Positions 24,351-33,028 of a stretch of 48,202 bases of DNA are shown in pieces. The translations under genes were made by a program, and so were the position numbers. Numbering within the stretch: position 1 is the first letter of the stretch; every line of letters begins with the position of its first letter. A model generated the notes under the pieces. The model saw only the letters and a list, made by a program, of their open reading frames with translations. It ran no database searches and was not told where the DNA came from. This DNA comes from an uncultured Clostridia bacterium (lineage in GTDB: Bacteria > Bacillota > Clostridia > Christensenellales > Aristaeellaceae), in assembly GCA_937907055.1 (NCBI GenBank), contig CALCTW010000077.1, forward strand, positions 1-48,202. The letters run 5' to 3'.

Positions 24351-26294
24351 TTACTCTCCGCGAACCCAGACAGACATTTCACCGGGTTCTCTGTTGCACC
24401 ACGCGTAATAAGGAATAAACTTGATCATGCATGGGATCTTCTTTGATTTTCGTGTTGAATACAATCGGTTATCTTTACTGGTGTCACGCTTCCCTTCCAC
24501 ATAAAGAGCCGTAACTCCGCCCAGTGTTTCCGGTTCATACACATCCCTGATCATATCGCCGGTCACGCGCAGATCCCATAATTGCTTCCCGTTATCACAC
24601 TCTTCAATGCAGTAGACAAGCGGCCCGCGCATCAGCGCGACACGTCCGGCATTGAACGGTACATGATCATTACAATACATTTTTGTGCATTCCATACCAA
24701 ATTCTACTTCGATTTTATCGTTTGCATGGAAATCCGCGGTAATATACACGTATCCGTTTTCAGATTTACGATACAGTTTATTCTGATAGCGAACGCTGTA
24801 AACATCCTCACACCATCCTGGAATTCGAAGCGCGATCGTCATGGCAATATCGTTCCTGAACGTGATCGCGACATTTCCGCTGCGCAGATAATCGCTGTCT
24901 ACAACAATGCCTGCTTTCACACCATTCACATTTGCGACCGCCTCGTTGGAAATATACTGATTCAGGTACAGCGTACGATCATCCTGAGACCAGATATAAT
25001 TCCCCAGTCCGGTCATCGTTCTTGCAAGATTCGGCGGACAGCAGGCACAGCCATACCATCCCTGGCGTACAGCATCAATATGCATATCCGCACGGCGTTT
25101 CGCGCGTTCCGGCCACACTTCCATCGGATTGCAATAGAAGAAACGCGTACCATCCAGCGAAACACCGCTGATGATTCCGTTATAGAGCGTTTTTTCAGCA
25201 ATATCCGTATATACAGCGTTCGGCGAGGCTTCAAAGAAGCGTCGTGTGCTCATCAGCAGCGCGATCGAAGCGCAGGTCTCATTGTACATCCTGTCATTTG
25301 GGAGATCATAATCAAAGCTGAAGCTTTCTCCATCGCCCTGAGAGCCGACACCGCCGGTGATATACATCTGGCGCTGTGTAATATCCGTATAAAGATCATT
25401 CGCCGCGTCAAGCAGACTGCTGTCTCCTGTCAGATTTGCTGTTTCTGCCATGGAGGACAGCATGTAGCAGCAGCGCACCGCGTGTCCAACTGCTTCTTTC
25501 TGTTCCCGTACCGGTTTATGCGCCTGCTGATAATTATACGGCTCGCCTCTGCCCTGTGTTCTGAACCAGTTCTTTAAGCCATCATTCTCTTCGCCGCGCA
25601 GTTTTGCCTCTTCATCGTAATAGTAAGGCTGTTGTCCGCGCTCATCAAGGAAATACTTGGCCAGTTTAATATATTTTTCGTTGCCGGTGATCCTGTAGAG
25701 CCCCGCTAATCCAAGCTCGATCTCCTGATGACCGGGATAACCATGCTTTTTGTTTTCTTCCGGTCCGAATATACTGTCGATATGATCCGCGAACGCGCAG
25801 GCGCATTTGAGCAGCATATCCTTTCCGGTGGCGTTATAATAGGCGCAGGCAGCCTCAAACATGTGTCCCGCTACATACATTTCATGTGTAGAACGCACAC
25901 ATGTCCATCTGTTCTCGATCCCGGTAATGATATAATATGTGTCGATATAACCGTCATCCAACTGCGCCCGCTTCACCAGTTCGATCGCGCGGTCTGCCCG
26001 CTTTTCCAGTTCCGCGTCCGGATGAGTTTCAAGCGAATAGCCCACGGCTTCCAGCCATTTGTACAGATCGCTGTCCTGAAACTGAAAACCGTAGAATTCT
26101 CCCTTGCATAAGCCGGCAGCGATCTTGAAGTTCTCAATGCATCCGCTCTTGGGAACGCCTTCCACCTGATCGTTCAGCACATTCCACATATATTCAAGAG
26201 AGATTTCCCGAGTGGTCCTGATCCGTTTTGACCAAAAATCATCGGTGATTTTGACATCCTTCAAAGGCAGTGAGTAAGCACCTTTCCTGATCAT
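24351..26294 (-). CDS. GH127 beta-L-arabinofuranosidase, cytoplasmic
   Basis: This cysteine-dependent glycosidase releases L-arabinose from beta-L-arabinofuranosyl oligosaccharides of plant cell-wall glycoproteins or arabinans. The zinc and catalytic residues fit the B. longum HypBA1 pattern with an offset of one: E339 and C341 in YNETCASIA, C418 and C419 in GCACCPPN. At 647 residues it is close to the family's 650-660. It has no signal peptide. GGAGG precedes the ATG, and its own consensus promoter lies at 26338-26366. It is divergent from GH94. Confidence 0.92.
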   Translation of the reverse strand: MIRKGAYSLPLKDVKITDDFWSKRIRTTREISLEYMWNVLNDQVEGVPKSGCIENFKIAAGLCKGEFYGFQFQDSDLYKWLEAVGYSLETHPDAELEKRADRAIELVKRAQLDDGYIDTYYIITGIENRWTCVRSTHEMYVAGHMFEAACAYYNATGKDMLLKCACAFADHIDSIFGPEENKKHGYPGHQEIELGLAGLYRITGNEKYIKLAKYFLDERGQQPYYYDEEAKLRGEENDGLKNWFRTQGRGEPYNYQQAHKPVREQKEAVGHAVRCCYMLSSMAETANLTGDSSLLDAANDLYTDITQRQMYITGGVGSQGDGESFSFDYDLPNDRMYNETCASIALLMSTRRFFEASPNAVYTDIAEKTLYNGIISGVSLDGTRFFYCNPMEVWPERAKRRADMHIDAVRQGWYGCACCPPNLARTMTGLGNYIWSQDDRTLYLNQYISNEAVANVNGVKAGIVVDSDYLRSGNVAITFRNDIAMTIALRIPGWCEDVYSVRYQNKLYRKSENGYVYITADFHANDKIEVEFGMECTKMYCNDHVPFNAGRVALMRGPLVYCIEECDNGKQLWDLRVTGDMIRDVYEPETLGGVTALYVEGKRDTSKDNRLYSTRKSKKIPCMIKFIPYYAWCNREPGEMSVWVRGE

Positions 26295-26337
26295 TCTCTA
26301 TCCTCCTGTAGATTATTCCTAATTTCTTGATAAAATA

Positions 26338-26366
26338 ATTCTATTGATTATCCAATAATATGTCAA
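26338..26366 (-). promoter_or_regulatory. Promoter of the GH127 gene
   Basis: Minus strand TTGACA (26366-26361), 17 bp, TAGAAT (26343-26338). Confidence 0.75.
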
Positions 26367-26374
26367 TGCTTTTC

Positions 26375-26403
26375 TTGCAAAGAATACTGCTTTATGTTAC
26401 TAT
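26375..26403 (+). promoter_or_regulatory. Promoter of the GH94 gene
   Basis: TTGCAA (26375-26380), 17 bp, TACTAT (26398-26403); starts 9 bp from the GH127 -35 box. Confidence 0.65.
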
Positions 26404-26467
26404 TATGTACAGAGTGTTTTCATAGGAATTGATCACACATCAACAACCATGATTTGGAGGAGTCAAC

Positions 26468-28852
26468 ATGCAGTACGGTTATTTCGACGGGAAGAATCGT
26501 GAGTATGTCATCACTGATCCCCGCACACCCATGCCCTGGGCCAACTACCTCGGTTCCCCCGCTTACGGTGCCATCGTCACCCAGAACGCCGGCGGCTATA
26601 GCTTTGTTAAGTCCGGCGCCGCGGGACGTATCCTGCGTTATACGTTTAACCAGTTCGACGAGCCCGGTCGTTACATCTATCTGCGTGACAACGCGGATGG
26701 TGACTTCTGGTCTGCTTCCTGGCGTCCTGTCGAAAAGGATCTCAACGAATACAAGACCATCTGCCGTCACGGTACCTCCTACACCGAGATCGAGAGCGCG
26801 TATAAGGGCATTGAAAGCAAGGTCCTGTACTACGTTCCCATGGATGCCACCCACGAAGTCTGGCGTCTCAAGGTGAAGAACACCTCTGCTCAGGCCCGCG
26901 AGATCGGCATTTTCGGTTACTGCGAATTTACTACCGAATCCTTCTATACACAGGATCTCGTCAACCTGCAGTATACCCAGTTTATCACCCGCACCGATTT
27001 CATGGGTGATCACATCCTGCAGCACATCAATGAATACTGCCATGTGAATGCCAACGGTGAAAACGGCAGCGAGCGCTTCTTCGGTGTTGTAGGCTCCCCT
27101 GTTACCTCCTACACCGGCCGCAGAGAGCGTTTTGTCGGCACCCATCGCTTTAACACGCCTCAGGCCGTTCTGAATGGTCAGTGCGATAACAGCCTTAACT
27201 ACAACGGTAATCCCTGCGGCGGCCTGCATACCACGCTCACACTGCAGCCCGGCGAAGAAAAGGTGATCGCGTTCATCCTTGCTCAGAAGACCGAGTCTCA
27301 AGCCCGCGCGCTGCTCGACAGCTATCAGGATGTATCTGCCGTTACCGAAAAGGAATATACCACCCTGCGTGATTACTGGCATGGTGAATTGAACAACTTC
27401 ATCGTCAATACGCCCGATGAACGCTTCAACGAAATGGTCAACACCTGGAACGCCTTCCAGTGCTTCACCACCTTCGTCTGGAGCCGCGCCGCCTCTCTGA
27501 TCTACTGCGGTGAACGCAATGGCTACGGCTATCGTGACACCGTTCAGGATATTCAGGGTATCATCCACCTTGATCCCAAGATGGCCAAGGAACGCATCAG
27601 CTTCATGCTTTCCGCGCAGGTGCATCATGGCGGCGGTCTGCCCCTCGTCAAGTTCACCCACAACGCCGGTCACGAGAACACCCCTGAAGATGAAAGCTAT
27701 GTCCGTGAGACCGGTCATCCCCACTATCGTGCCGATGACGCCATGTGGCTCTTCCCCACGGTATACAAGTACATCTCCGAAACCGGCGATCTGGACTACC
27801 TCAATGAAGTGATTCCCTTCGCTGACAAGGACGAAGGCACCGTATATGAGCACCTCAAGCGCGCGATCGACTTTACCCTCAATCATCTGGGCAACCATGG
27901 CATGCCTGCCGGTCTGCACGCTGACTGGAATGACTGCCTGAAGCTTGGCGCTCAGGGCGAAAGCTCCTTCGTTGCCTTCCAGTTCTATTATGCTCTTAAG
28001 CTGATGGCCGAATTCGCGCCTGAAGCCGAAAAGCAGTATTACGCGGATCAGGCCGCCGAAATGCTTGAAAAGATCAACAAGTTCTTTTGGGAGGACGATC
28101 GTTTCCTGCGCGGCTACCGCGAGGATGGCACCATCATCGGCAGCAAGAACGATGAAGAAGCCGCGATGTGGCTGAACCCCCAGAGCTGGGCTGTTATCAG
28201 CGGCGCCGCTACCGAAGATCAGAAGTCCAAGATCCTCGAAACCGTCAACGAAAAGCTGAACACCCCCAACGGTCTGGAACTGATGGCTCCCTGCTATCGT
28301 TACCATGCCTTCGATGGTGCCGCGATGATCCTCTTCAACCCCACCACCAAGGAAAACGGCGGTATCTTCTGTCAGGCTCAGGGCTGGATCATTCTGGCCG
28401 AAGCTCTGATGGGTCATGGCGACCGTGCCTTCCAGTACTTCGCTGAGTCCTGCCCCGCTTCTTACAATGATCGCGCCGAGATCCGTGAGTGCGAACCCTA
28501 TGTTCACACCCAGTTCATTGAGGGTCATGAATCTCCCCAGCCCGGCCGTGCTCATGTGCACTGGCTGACCGGTACCGCCAGCACCGTCATGGTCGGCTGT
28601 GTTGAAGGTATTCTGGGTATGCGTCCCACTCCCAATGGTCTGCGCATCTCTCCCGCGATCCCCGCTGAATGGGACGGCATGACCATCGAAAAGACTTTCC
28701 GCGGCTCCAGACTGCACATCACTGTCGATAACAAAGCCCATCATCAGGGCGGCGTGCAGAAAGTGCTGCTGAACGGCGTTGAGACCAAGGATTGCTTCAT
28801 CGAAGCTTCCGCTCTCAAGGCCGGTGACAACGACGTACTCGTTGTTATGTAA
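26468..28852 (+). CDS. GH94 cellobiose phosphorylase
   Basis: This enzyme converts cellobiose and phosphate into glucose-1-phosphate and glucose in the cytoplasm, saving ATP. The N-terminus MQYGYFDGKNREYVITDP and the GGYSF region are typical of cellobiose phosphorylase. The (alpha/alpha)6 barrel holds the general acid D489 in LHADWNDCL, matching D490 of Cellulomonas CBP. At 794 residues it is slightly short of the usual 810-820. The gene has unusually C-ending, biased codons compared with its neighbours, which suggests very high expression. It has its own promoter, a GGAGG site and a strong terminator, so it is monocistronic. Other GH94 specificities (such as laminaribiose) are less likely. 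Confidence 0.93.
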   Translation: MQYGYFDGKNREYVITDPRTPMPWANYLGSPAYGAIVTQNAGGYSFVKSGAAGRILRYTFNQFDEPGRYIYLRDNADGDFWSASWRPVEKDLNEYKTICRHGTSYTEIESAYKGIESKVLYYVPMDATHEVWRLKVKNTSAQAREIGIFGYCEFTTESFYTQDLVNLQYTQFITRTDFMGDHILQHINEYCHVNANGENGSERFFGVVGSPVTSYTGRRERFVGTHRFNTPQAVLNGQCDNSLNYNGNPCGGLHTTLTLQPGEEKVIAFILAQKTESQARALLDSYQDVSAVTEKEYTTLRDYWHGELNNFIVNTPDERFNEMVNTWNAFQCFTTFVWSRAASLIYCGERNGYGYRDTVQDIQGIIHLDPKMAKERISFMLSAQVHHGGGLPLVKFTHNAGHENTPEDESYVRETGHPHYRADDAMWLFPTVYKYISETGDLDYLNEVIPFADKDEGTVYEHLKRAIDFTLNHLGNHGMPAGLHADWNDCLKLGAQGESSFVAFQFYYALKLMAEFAPEAEKQYYADQAAEMLEKINKFFWEDDRFLRGYREDGTIIGSKNDEEAAMWLNPQSWAVISGAATEDQKSKILETVNEKLNTPNGLELMAPCYRYHAFDGAAMILFNPTTKENGGIFCQAQGWIILAEALMGHGDRAFQYFAESCPASYNDRAEIRECEPYVHTQFIEGHESPQPGRAHVHWLTGTASTVMVGCVEGILGMRPTPNGLRISPAIPAEWDGMTIEKTFRGSRLHITVDNKAHHQGGVQKVLLNGVETKDCFIEASALKAGDNDVLVVM

Positions 28853-28874
28853 GTCATCTTCTTAACTACCTCGC

Positions 28875-28912
28875 AAAGGGCACCTTGCGGTGCCCTTTCT
28901 TTATATTTTTCC
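28875..28912 (+). terminator. Terminator after GH94
   Basis: AAAGGGCACC-TTGC-GGTGCCCTTT, a perfect 10-bp stem followed by a T-rich run. Confidence 0.92.
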
Positions 28913-28950
28913 GATTTGTCGCCTTTCATAACATCTGCATATCTTCACAT

Positions 28951-28983
28951 ATAAAAACAGACAGAGCCATCAGCTCTGCCTGT
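28951..28983 (-). terminator. Terminator after the sugar ABC transporter operon
   Basis: On the minus strand ACAGGCAGAGC and GCTCTGTCTGT form an 11-bp stem (one G-T pair) followed by TTTTAT. Confidence 0.88.
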
Positions 28984-29001
28984 TTGCTTATGAAGCGCCT
29001 A

Positions 29002-30126
29002 TCAGAGGCACAGATTGTTCTTTGTCTCGGGATCAAAGAAATGCATGACCTTTCCGGTAAACGTCACATTGAGTTTCGCGCCGGATACAAGGCTGTTGCG
29101 CACCTCATTCGTCAGATTGATCGTGGGCACGCGAACGATCAGCCGAGTACCATCCTCGGTAAAGACATGCAGATGGAGTTCGCTGCCCATCATCTCGTTC
29201 ACTTCCAGAGTACAGGGAATGGACTTCTCGGAGGGCGCATCCGCCAGGGTGATATGTTCAGGACGCACACCCAGTACGATATCGCTGCTTCCAACACTAT
29301 TTTGAGCAAGCATCGCCTTCTTTTCTCCATCGACAGGAATCTTCGCGCCGAAAGGTGTAACGAAGTATTCATCACCGTTCTTGACGAGCTGTGTTTTGAT
29401 CATGTTCATCTTAGGCGCGCCGATGAATTCCGCTACGAAGATGTTGCGGGGCATTTCGAATACCTCGGTCGGAGTTCCGACCTGTTCGATATAACCATCC
29501 TGCATGATAACGATACGGTCACCCAAGGTCATGGCCTCTGTCTGGTCATGCGTAACATAAATGAACGTGGTATCAAGCTTCTTGCGGAGCAGAATGATTT
29601 CGGCACGCATCTGATTGCGCAGCTTGGCATCCAGGTTCGAGAGCGGCTCGTCCATCAGGAATACTTTTGAATTACGAACCATCGCGCGGCCGATCGCGAC
29701 ACGCTGGCGCTGACCGCCTGAAAGCGCGCGGGGCTTTCTCATCAGGTATTCCGTAATACCAAGGATCTCTGCAGCATTTGTAACTTTCTCGTAGATCTCA
29801 TCCTCGGGCATCTTTTTCAGACGCAGAGAGAAAGCGATATTGTCATATACCGTCATGTGGGGATACAGAGCGTAGTTCTGGAAGACCATCGCGATATCAC
29901 GATCCTTAGGCTGAAGATCGTTTACGACCACGCCATCGATCTCCACAGTTCCTTCACTGATCTCTTCAAGACCGGCGACCATACGCAGCGTCGTAGATTT
30001 TCCGCAGCCGGAAGGGCCGACGAAAACAACGAACTCTTTATCCGCAATATCCAGGTTAAAGTCATGCACAGCAGTGACTTTATTGTCATATATCTTTTTG
30101 ACACCCGTCAGTTTTACATTTGCCAT
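29002..30126 (-). CDS. Sugar ABC transporter ATPase, MsmX/UgpC type
   Basis: This ATPase powers type I carbohydrate ABC importers and can serve several permeases in Firmicutes. Walker A GPSGCGKS starts at residue 37, followed by LSGGQRQRVAIGRA and VFLMDEPLSNLDAKLR. A C-terminal OB/TOBE regulatory domain follows (about 240-374). The 374-residue length is standard. It is the last gene of the binding protein-MalF-MalG-ATPase operon. Many Clostridia keep such an ATPase elsewhere, so its presence here makes the cluster self-sufficient. Confidence 0.93.
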   Translation of the reverse strand: MANVKLTGVKKIYDNKVTAVHDFNLDIADKEFVVFVGPSGCGKSTTLRMVAGLEEISEGTVEIDGVVVNDLQPKDRDIAMVFQNYALYPHMTVYDNIAFSLRLKKMPEDEIYEKVTNAAEILGITEYLMRKPRALSGGQRQRVAIGRAMVRNSKVFLMDEPLSNLDAKLRNQMRAEIILLRKKLDTTFIYVTHDQTEAMTLGDRIVIMQDGYIEQVGTPTEVFEMPRNIFVAEFIGAPKMNMIKTQLVKNGDEYFVTPFGAKIPVDGEKKAMLAQNSVGSSDIVLGVRPEHITLADAPSEKSIPCTLEVNEMMGSELHLHVFTEDGTRLIVRVPTINLTNEVRNSLVSGAKLNVTFTGKVMHFFDPETKNNLCL

Positions 30127-30153
30127 TGCTTTATTCTCCTTTCATTCTTCCGA

Positions 30154-31323
30154 TCAACCCTTGACCGCACCGCCGGTAACACCCTCTACATAGTACTTCT
30201 GCAAGCACAGGAAGAGGATGGTGACGGGAATAGCCACAAGCACGCCGCCTGCGCAGAACAGCGTGTATTTCTGTCCGATCTGGTCCTTGTTCAGCCAGTC
30301 ATACATACCAACCGCAACGTTCTTACCGGAACTTGTACCCATGGAAACATACTGCGCGAAAACATAGTCTCCCCAGGGGCTCATGAAAGCTGTCAGAATC
30401 GTATAGATAACAATTGGCTTTGACAAAGGAAGAATGATCTTTTTCAACACCTGGAAGCGGGTAGCACCGTCAACACGGGCCGCTTCATCCAGAGACTTCG
30501 GAACTGTATCAAAGAAGCCTTTTGACACATAATATCCCATACCGGAGGATGCAATGTAGACAAGGATCAAACCGGGCACAGCGTTTGCCTGAGTCAGTCC
30601 AAGATCGGCCAGTACACGATAAAGGATAATCATTGTCAGCATTCCGGGGAACATACCAAGAATGAGCATAAAACGCATCAGCGGCTTACGCCCCTTGAAG
30701 CGGAAACGGGAGAGCGCATAACTCATGCACAGTACAATGATCGTCTGCAGCGTAGCGCTTACCAGAGCGATAATGAAGGTATTCAGATACCACTTGGGGA
30801 AATCGCTTGCAAAGAGCGCCGCATAGTTATCAAAGCCCCACTTCTTGGGCAACACATATCCGACAGGCATTGTGTTCTCAATGCGGAAGCTTTGAAGGAT
30901 GATACACGCGAACGGAATCATCCACACCACGGAGATGATCGCAAGAATAATATGGATCGTTGTATTGCTCAGCCTTTGCGATGCCTTAAGACCCATATGA
31001 TGCTGATTTTCCTTTGCCTTGCTCTTCGTGGCACAGACAAGAATGATACCGATCAGCAACAGCCCCAGACCGACCGCAAACAGCACGATCCTGTTGCGCA
31101 CACAGAAATACGAAATCCCCTTGAGATCTTTGATCTGCCCCATGCTTTCATCGATCTCAGGGATCTGTTCGGAAACAGTATGCAGAAGATCAAGCACCTG
31201 ATCCGCAGTCGAATTGAAGACCGTGAATTCTCCCATGATTCCGGACAATTTACCAACGCCAAACAATCCGAGCGACATAACGAGAATGCCGCATATGATC
31301 AAGATGATACCAACTTTTTTCAT
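30154..31323 (-). CDS. Carbohydrate ABC transporter permease, MalG-like with an N-terminal extension
   Basis: This inner permease subunit carries the EAA loop DEAARVDGATRFQVLKKIILPLSKP, which contacts the ATPase. The MalG-like part begins near residue 120. Before it lie two extra membrane helices flanking an external loop of about 65 residues (GKLSGIMGEF...SYFCVRNR), which MalG normally lacks. I chose ATG 31323 with AGGAAG upstream, giving 389 residues compared with about 280-300 for the family. It pairs with the MalF-like gene directly upstream. Confidence 0.9.
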   Translation of the reverse strand: MKKVGIILIICGILVMSLGLFGVGKLSGIMGEFTVFNSTADQVLDLLHTVSEQIPEIDESMGQIKDLKGISYFCVRNRIVLFAVGLGLLLIGIILVCATKSKAKENQHHMGLKASQRLSNTTIHIILAIISVVWMIPFACIILQSFRIENTMPVGYVLPKKWGFDNYAALFASDFPKWYLNTFIIALVSATLQTIIVLCMSYALSRFRFKGRKPLMRFMLILGMFPGMLTMIILYRVLADLGLTQANAVPGLILVYIASSGMGYYVSKGFFDTVPKSLDEAARVDGATRFQVLKKIILPLSKPIVIYTILTAFMSPWGDYVFAQYVSMGTSSGKNVAVGMYDWLNKDQIGQKYTLFCAGGVLVAIPVTILFLCLQKYYVEGVTGGAVKG

Positions 31324-31392
31324 AAACAACTTCTTCCTGTAATCATTCTCTCATCATGTAAGCAACAAGATAGCGTTGCTTTGAAAGAAAGA

Positions 31393-32934
31393 TCACTGGA
31401 AATCCTCCTCGTTCTTGATTGAAGGCAGCAGATTGTAAACAACAAGAGAGATCACCGCGACAACGACAAACACAAGGATACCGACAACAGAAGCCAGATA
31501 ATAACTCGCTTCCGCGCCCTGTGTGATCTTGAACAACCAAGTGATCAGAAGATCGGTATAGCCAACCGTTCCGGGAGCTGTCGCGGTATTGTTGGTCGGC
31601 GCGCCGCCGGTCAGAAGATAAATAACGTTAAAGTTATTCATGTTTCCGGTGAAGCTTGTCAGAAGATACGGGCCTGTTACAAACAACATATATGGCAGGG
31701 TGATCTTTGAATACTGCTGCCATGCATTCGCACCGTCGATCTTGGCGGATTCGTAAAGATCGGCAGGAATATTCATCAGAATACCCGTAGTAACCAGCAT
31801 CAGATAAGGAATACCGATCCAGATGTTAATGATAATAACGGTGATACGTGCCCAGGTAGGATCTGTCCAGAACGGAAGAAGATGATCCAGATCAATGATC
31901 CCAAGATCCATCAGAACACCATTCACAATACCGTTATTGGCAAACATCTTTGAAACATACAGCAGGGAAATAAACTGTGGGATGGCGATGGTCAGCACCA
32001 GAACGGTACGCCAGCCTTTCTTGAATTTGATTCCCTTTTTATTGATCGCCATAGCGACAAGCATGCCAAGGAAGTAGTTCGTGAATGTGGCAAAGAAAGC
32101 CCAGATCAACGTCCATACAAGCACTTCGCCGAAGGTCGCCGCGTATGATGTCGCGCCGCTGTTCCAGTTCAGCATTGTATTGAAATTATCGAGCCCCACC
32201 CAATGGAACAGGCTATTCGTATAACCATTTGCGGAACCGCTGTAGTTCGTGAACGCAACAAGGATCATGAACACGATCGGCAGCACGGTAAAAACGAGAA
32301 TACCGGTCACAGGAAGCGCCAGCAGCGTCTTATGGAAACGATCATCCACAAGACTGTGAAGATCATCCTTACCGCTCTTCAGTTTCTTGCCGCTCTTGAT
32401 GATCTTTTCAGCAATCGCATTCTGCTTGACATTTAAGCGCCAGGTGTAGATGAATGCACAAATGAAGAAGATTGTCAGAACACCATACAGCAGGATCCTG
32501 AATGAATTATCGTGATAAGTCGTTACGCTGGTATAGCCTCGAAGACCATTCTTTACCTTCTCAACCGTAGGCCCTACCTTGCCCAGAGAAGGAAGCATAC
32601 CCATATAATAACCTCCGCAGAGGATCATATACGCGATGAAAACGATCTCGAACAGGAAAAACAGAATACCGCGCAGGATCTGTCCCCGTGCGATGTTGCC
32701 GAAACCCATGAAAAGATAGGATACCTTTGTTTTCCAGTCTCCTGTAACAAAAGTCATCACAATATCTTTAAACTCATTTCCGATCCCAAGGAAAACTTTC
32801 TTGATCAGGTTCCATAAAGCTACAAAGATACCGATGAACTTGCGGGGAATGGACACAAAGAACTGCTTGATCTTATAGATGAGTCTTGCCCACTTTGACA
32901 GGCGCAAGTACTCAAGATCCGTATACTGTGCCAT
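31393..32934 (-). CDS. Carbohydrate ABC transporter permease, MalF-like with an N-terminal extension
   Basis: This is the second permease subunit. The EAA loop is YESAKIDGANAWQQYSKITLPYML. The canonical six-helix part starts near residue 205 (KTLLALPVTGILVFTVLPIVFMI). A long N-terminal part has an amphipathic basic segment and about three further helices (about 85-115, 145-165 and possibly more). I recall this design from other gut Clostridia maltodextrin-type MalF proteins. At 513 residues it is far longer than the usual 290. GAGGAG precedes the ATG. Confidence 0.9.
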   Translation of the reverse strand: MAQYTDLEYLRLSKWARLIYKIKQFFVSIPRKFIGIFVALWNLIKKVFLGIGNEFKDIVMTFVTGDWKTKVSYLFMGFGNIARGQILRGILFFLFEIVFIAYMILCGGYYMGMLPSLGKVGPTVEKVKNGLRGYTSVTTYHDNSFRILLYGVLTIFFICAFIYTWRLNVKQNAIAEKIIKSGKKLKSGKDDLHSLVDDRFHKTLLALPVTGILVFTVLPIVFMILVAFTNYSGSANGYTNSLFHWVGLDNFNTMLNWNSGATSYAATFGEVLVWTLIWAFFATFTNYFLGMLVAMAINKKGIKFKKGWRTVLVLTIAIPQFISLLYVSKMFANNGIVNGVLMDLGIIDLDHLLPFWTDPTWARITVIIINIWIGIPYLMLVTTGILMNIPADLYESAKIDGANAWQQYSKITLPYMLFVTGPYLLTSFTGNMNNFNVIYLLTGGAPTNNTATAPGTVGYTDLLITWLFKITQGAEASYYLASVVGILVFVVVAVISLVVYNLLPSIKNEEDFQ

Positions 32935-32952
32935 GAAGATCTCCTCTTTCTG

Positions 32953-33016
32953 TAAAACAGCCGGAACCGGGTCTCCCCGATTCCGGCCATTATTCGGCCG
33001 CTGAATTACTTCAGCG
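32953..33016 (-). terminator. Two hairpins between the binding protein and permease genes (probable attenuator)
   Basis: On the minus strand CGCTGAA-GTAA-TTCAGCG comes first. It is followed by a longer hairpin with outer stem GCCGGAA/TTCCGGC and inner CGGG/CCCG, then TGTTTTA. This would let part of the transcript end after the binding-protein gene, giving more binding protein than permease. Confidence 0.65.
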
Positions 33017-33028
33017 GGACTTTTTTAA

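Noticed and set aside
26420..28744. 774-codon open frame antisense to the GH94 gene
   Set aside because: It is a by-product of the C-ending codon bias of GH94; its translation is low-complexity, has no ribosome binding site and covers a clearly real enzyme.
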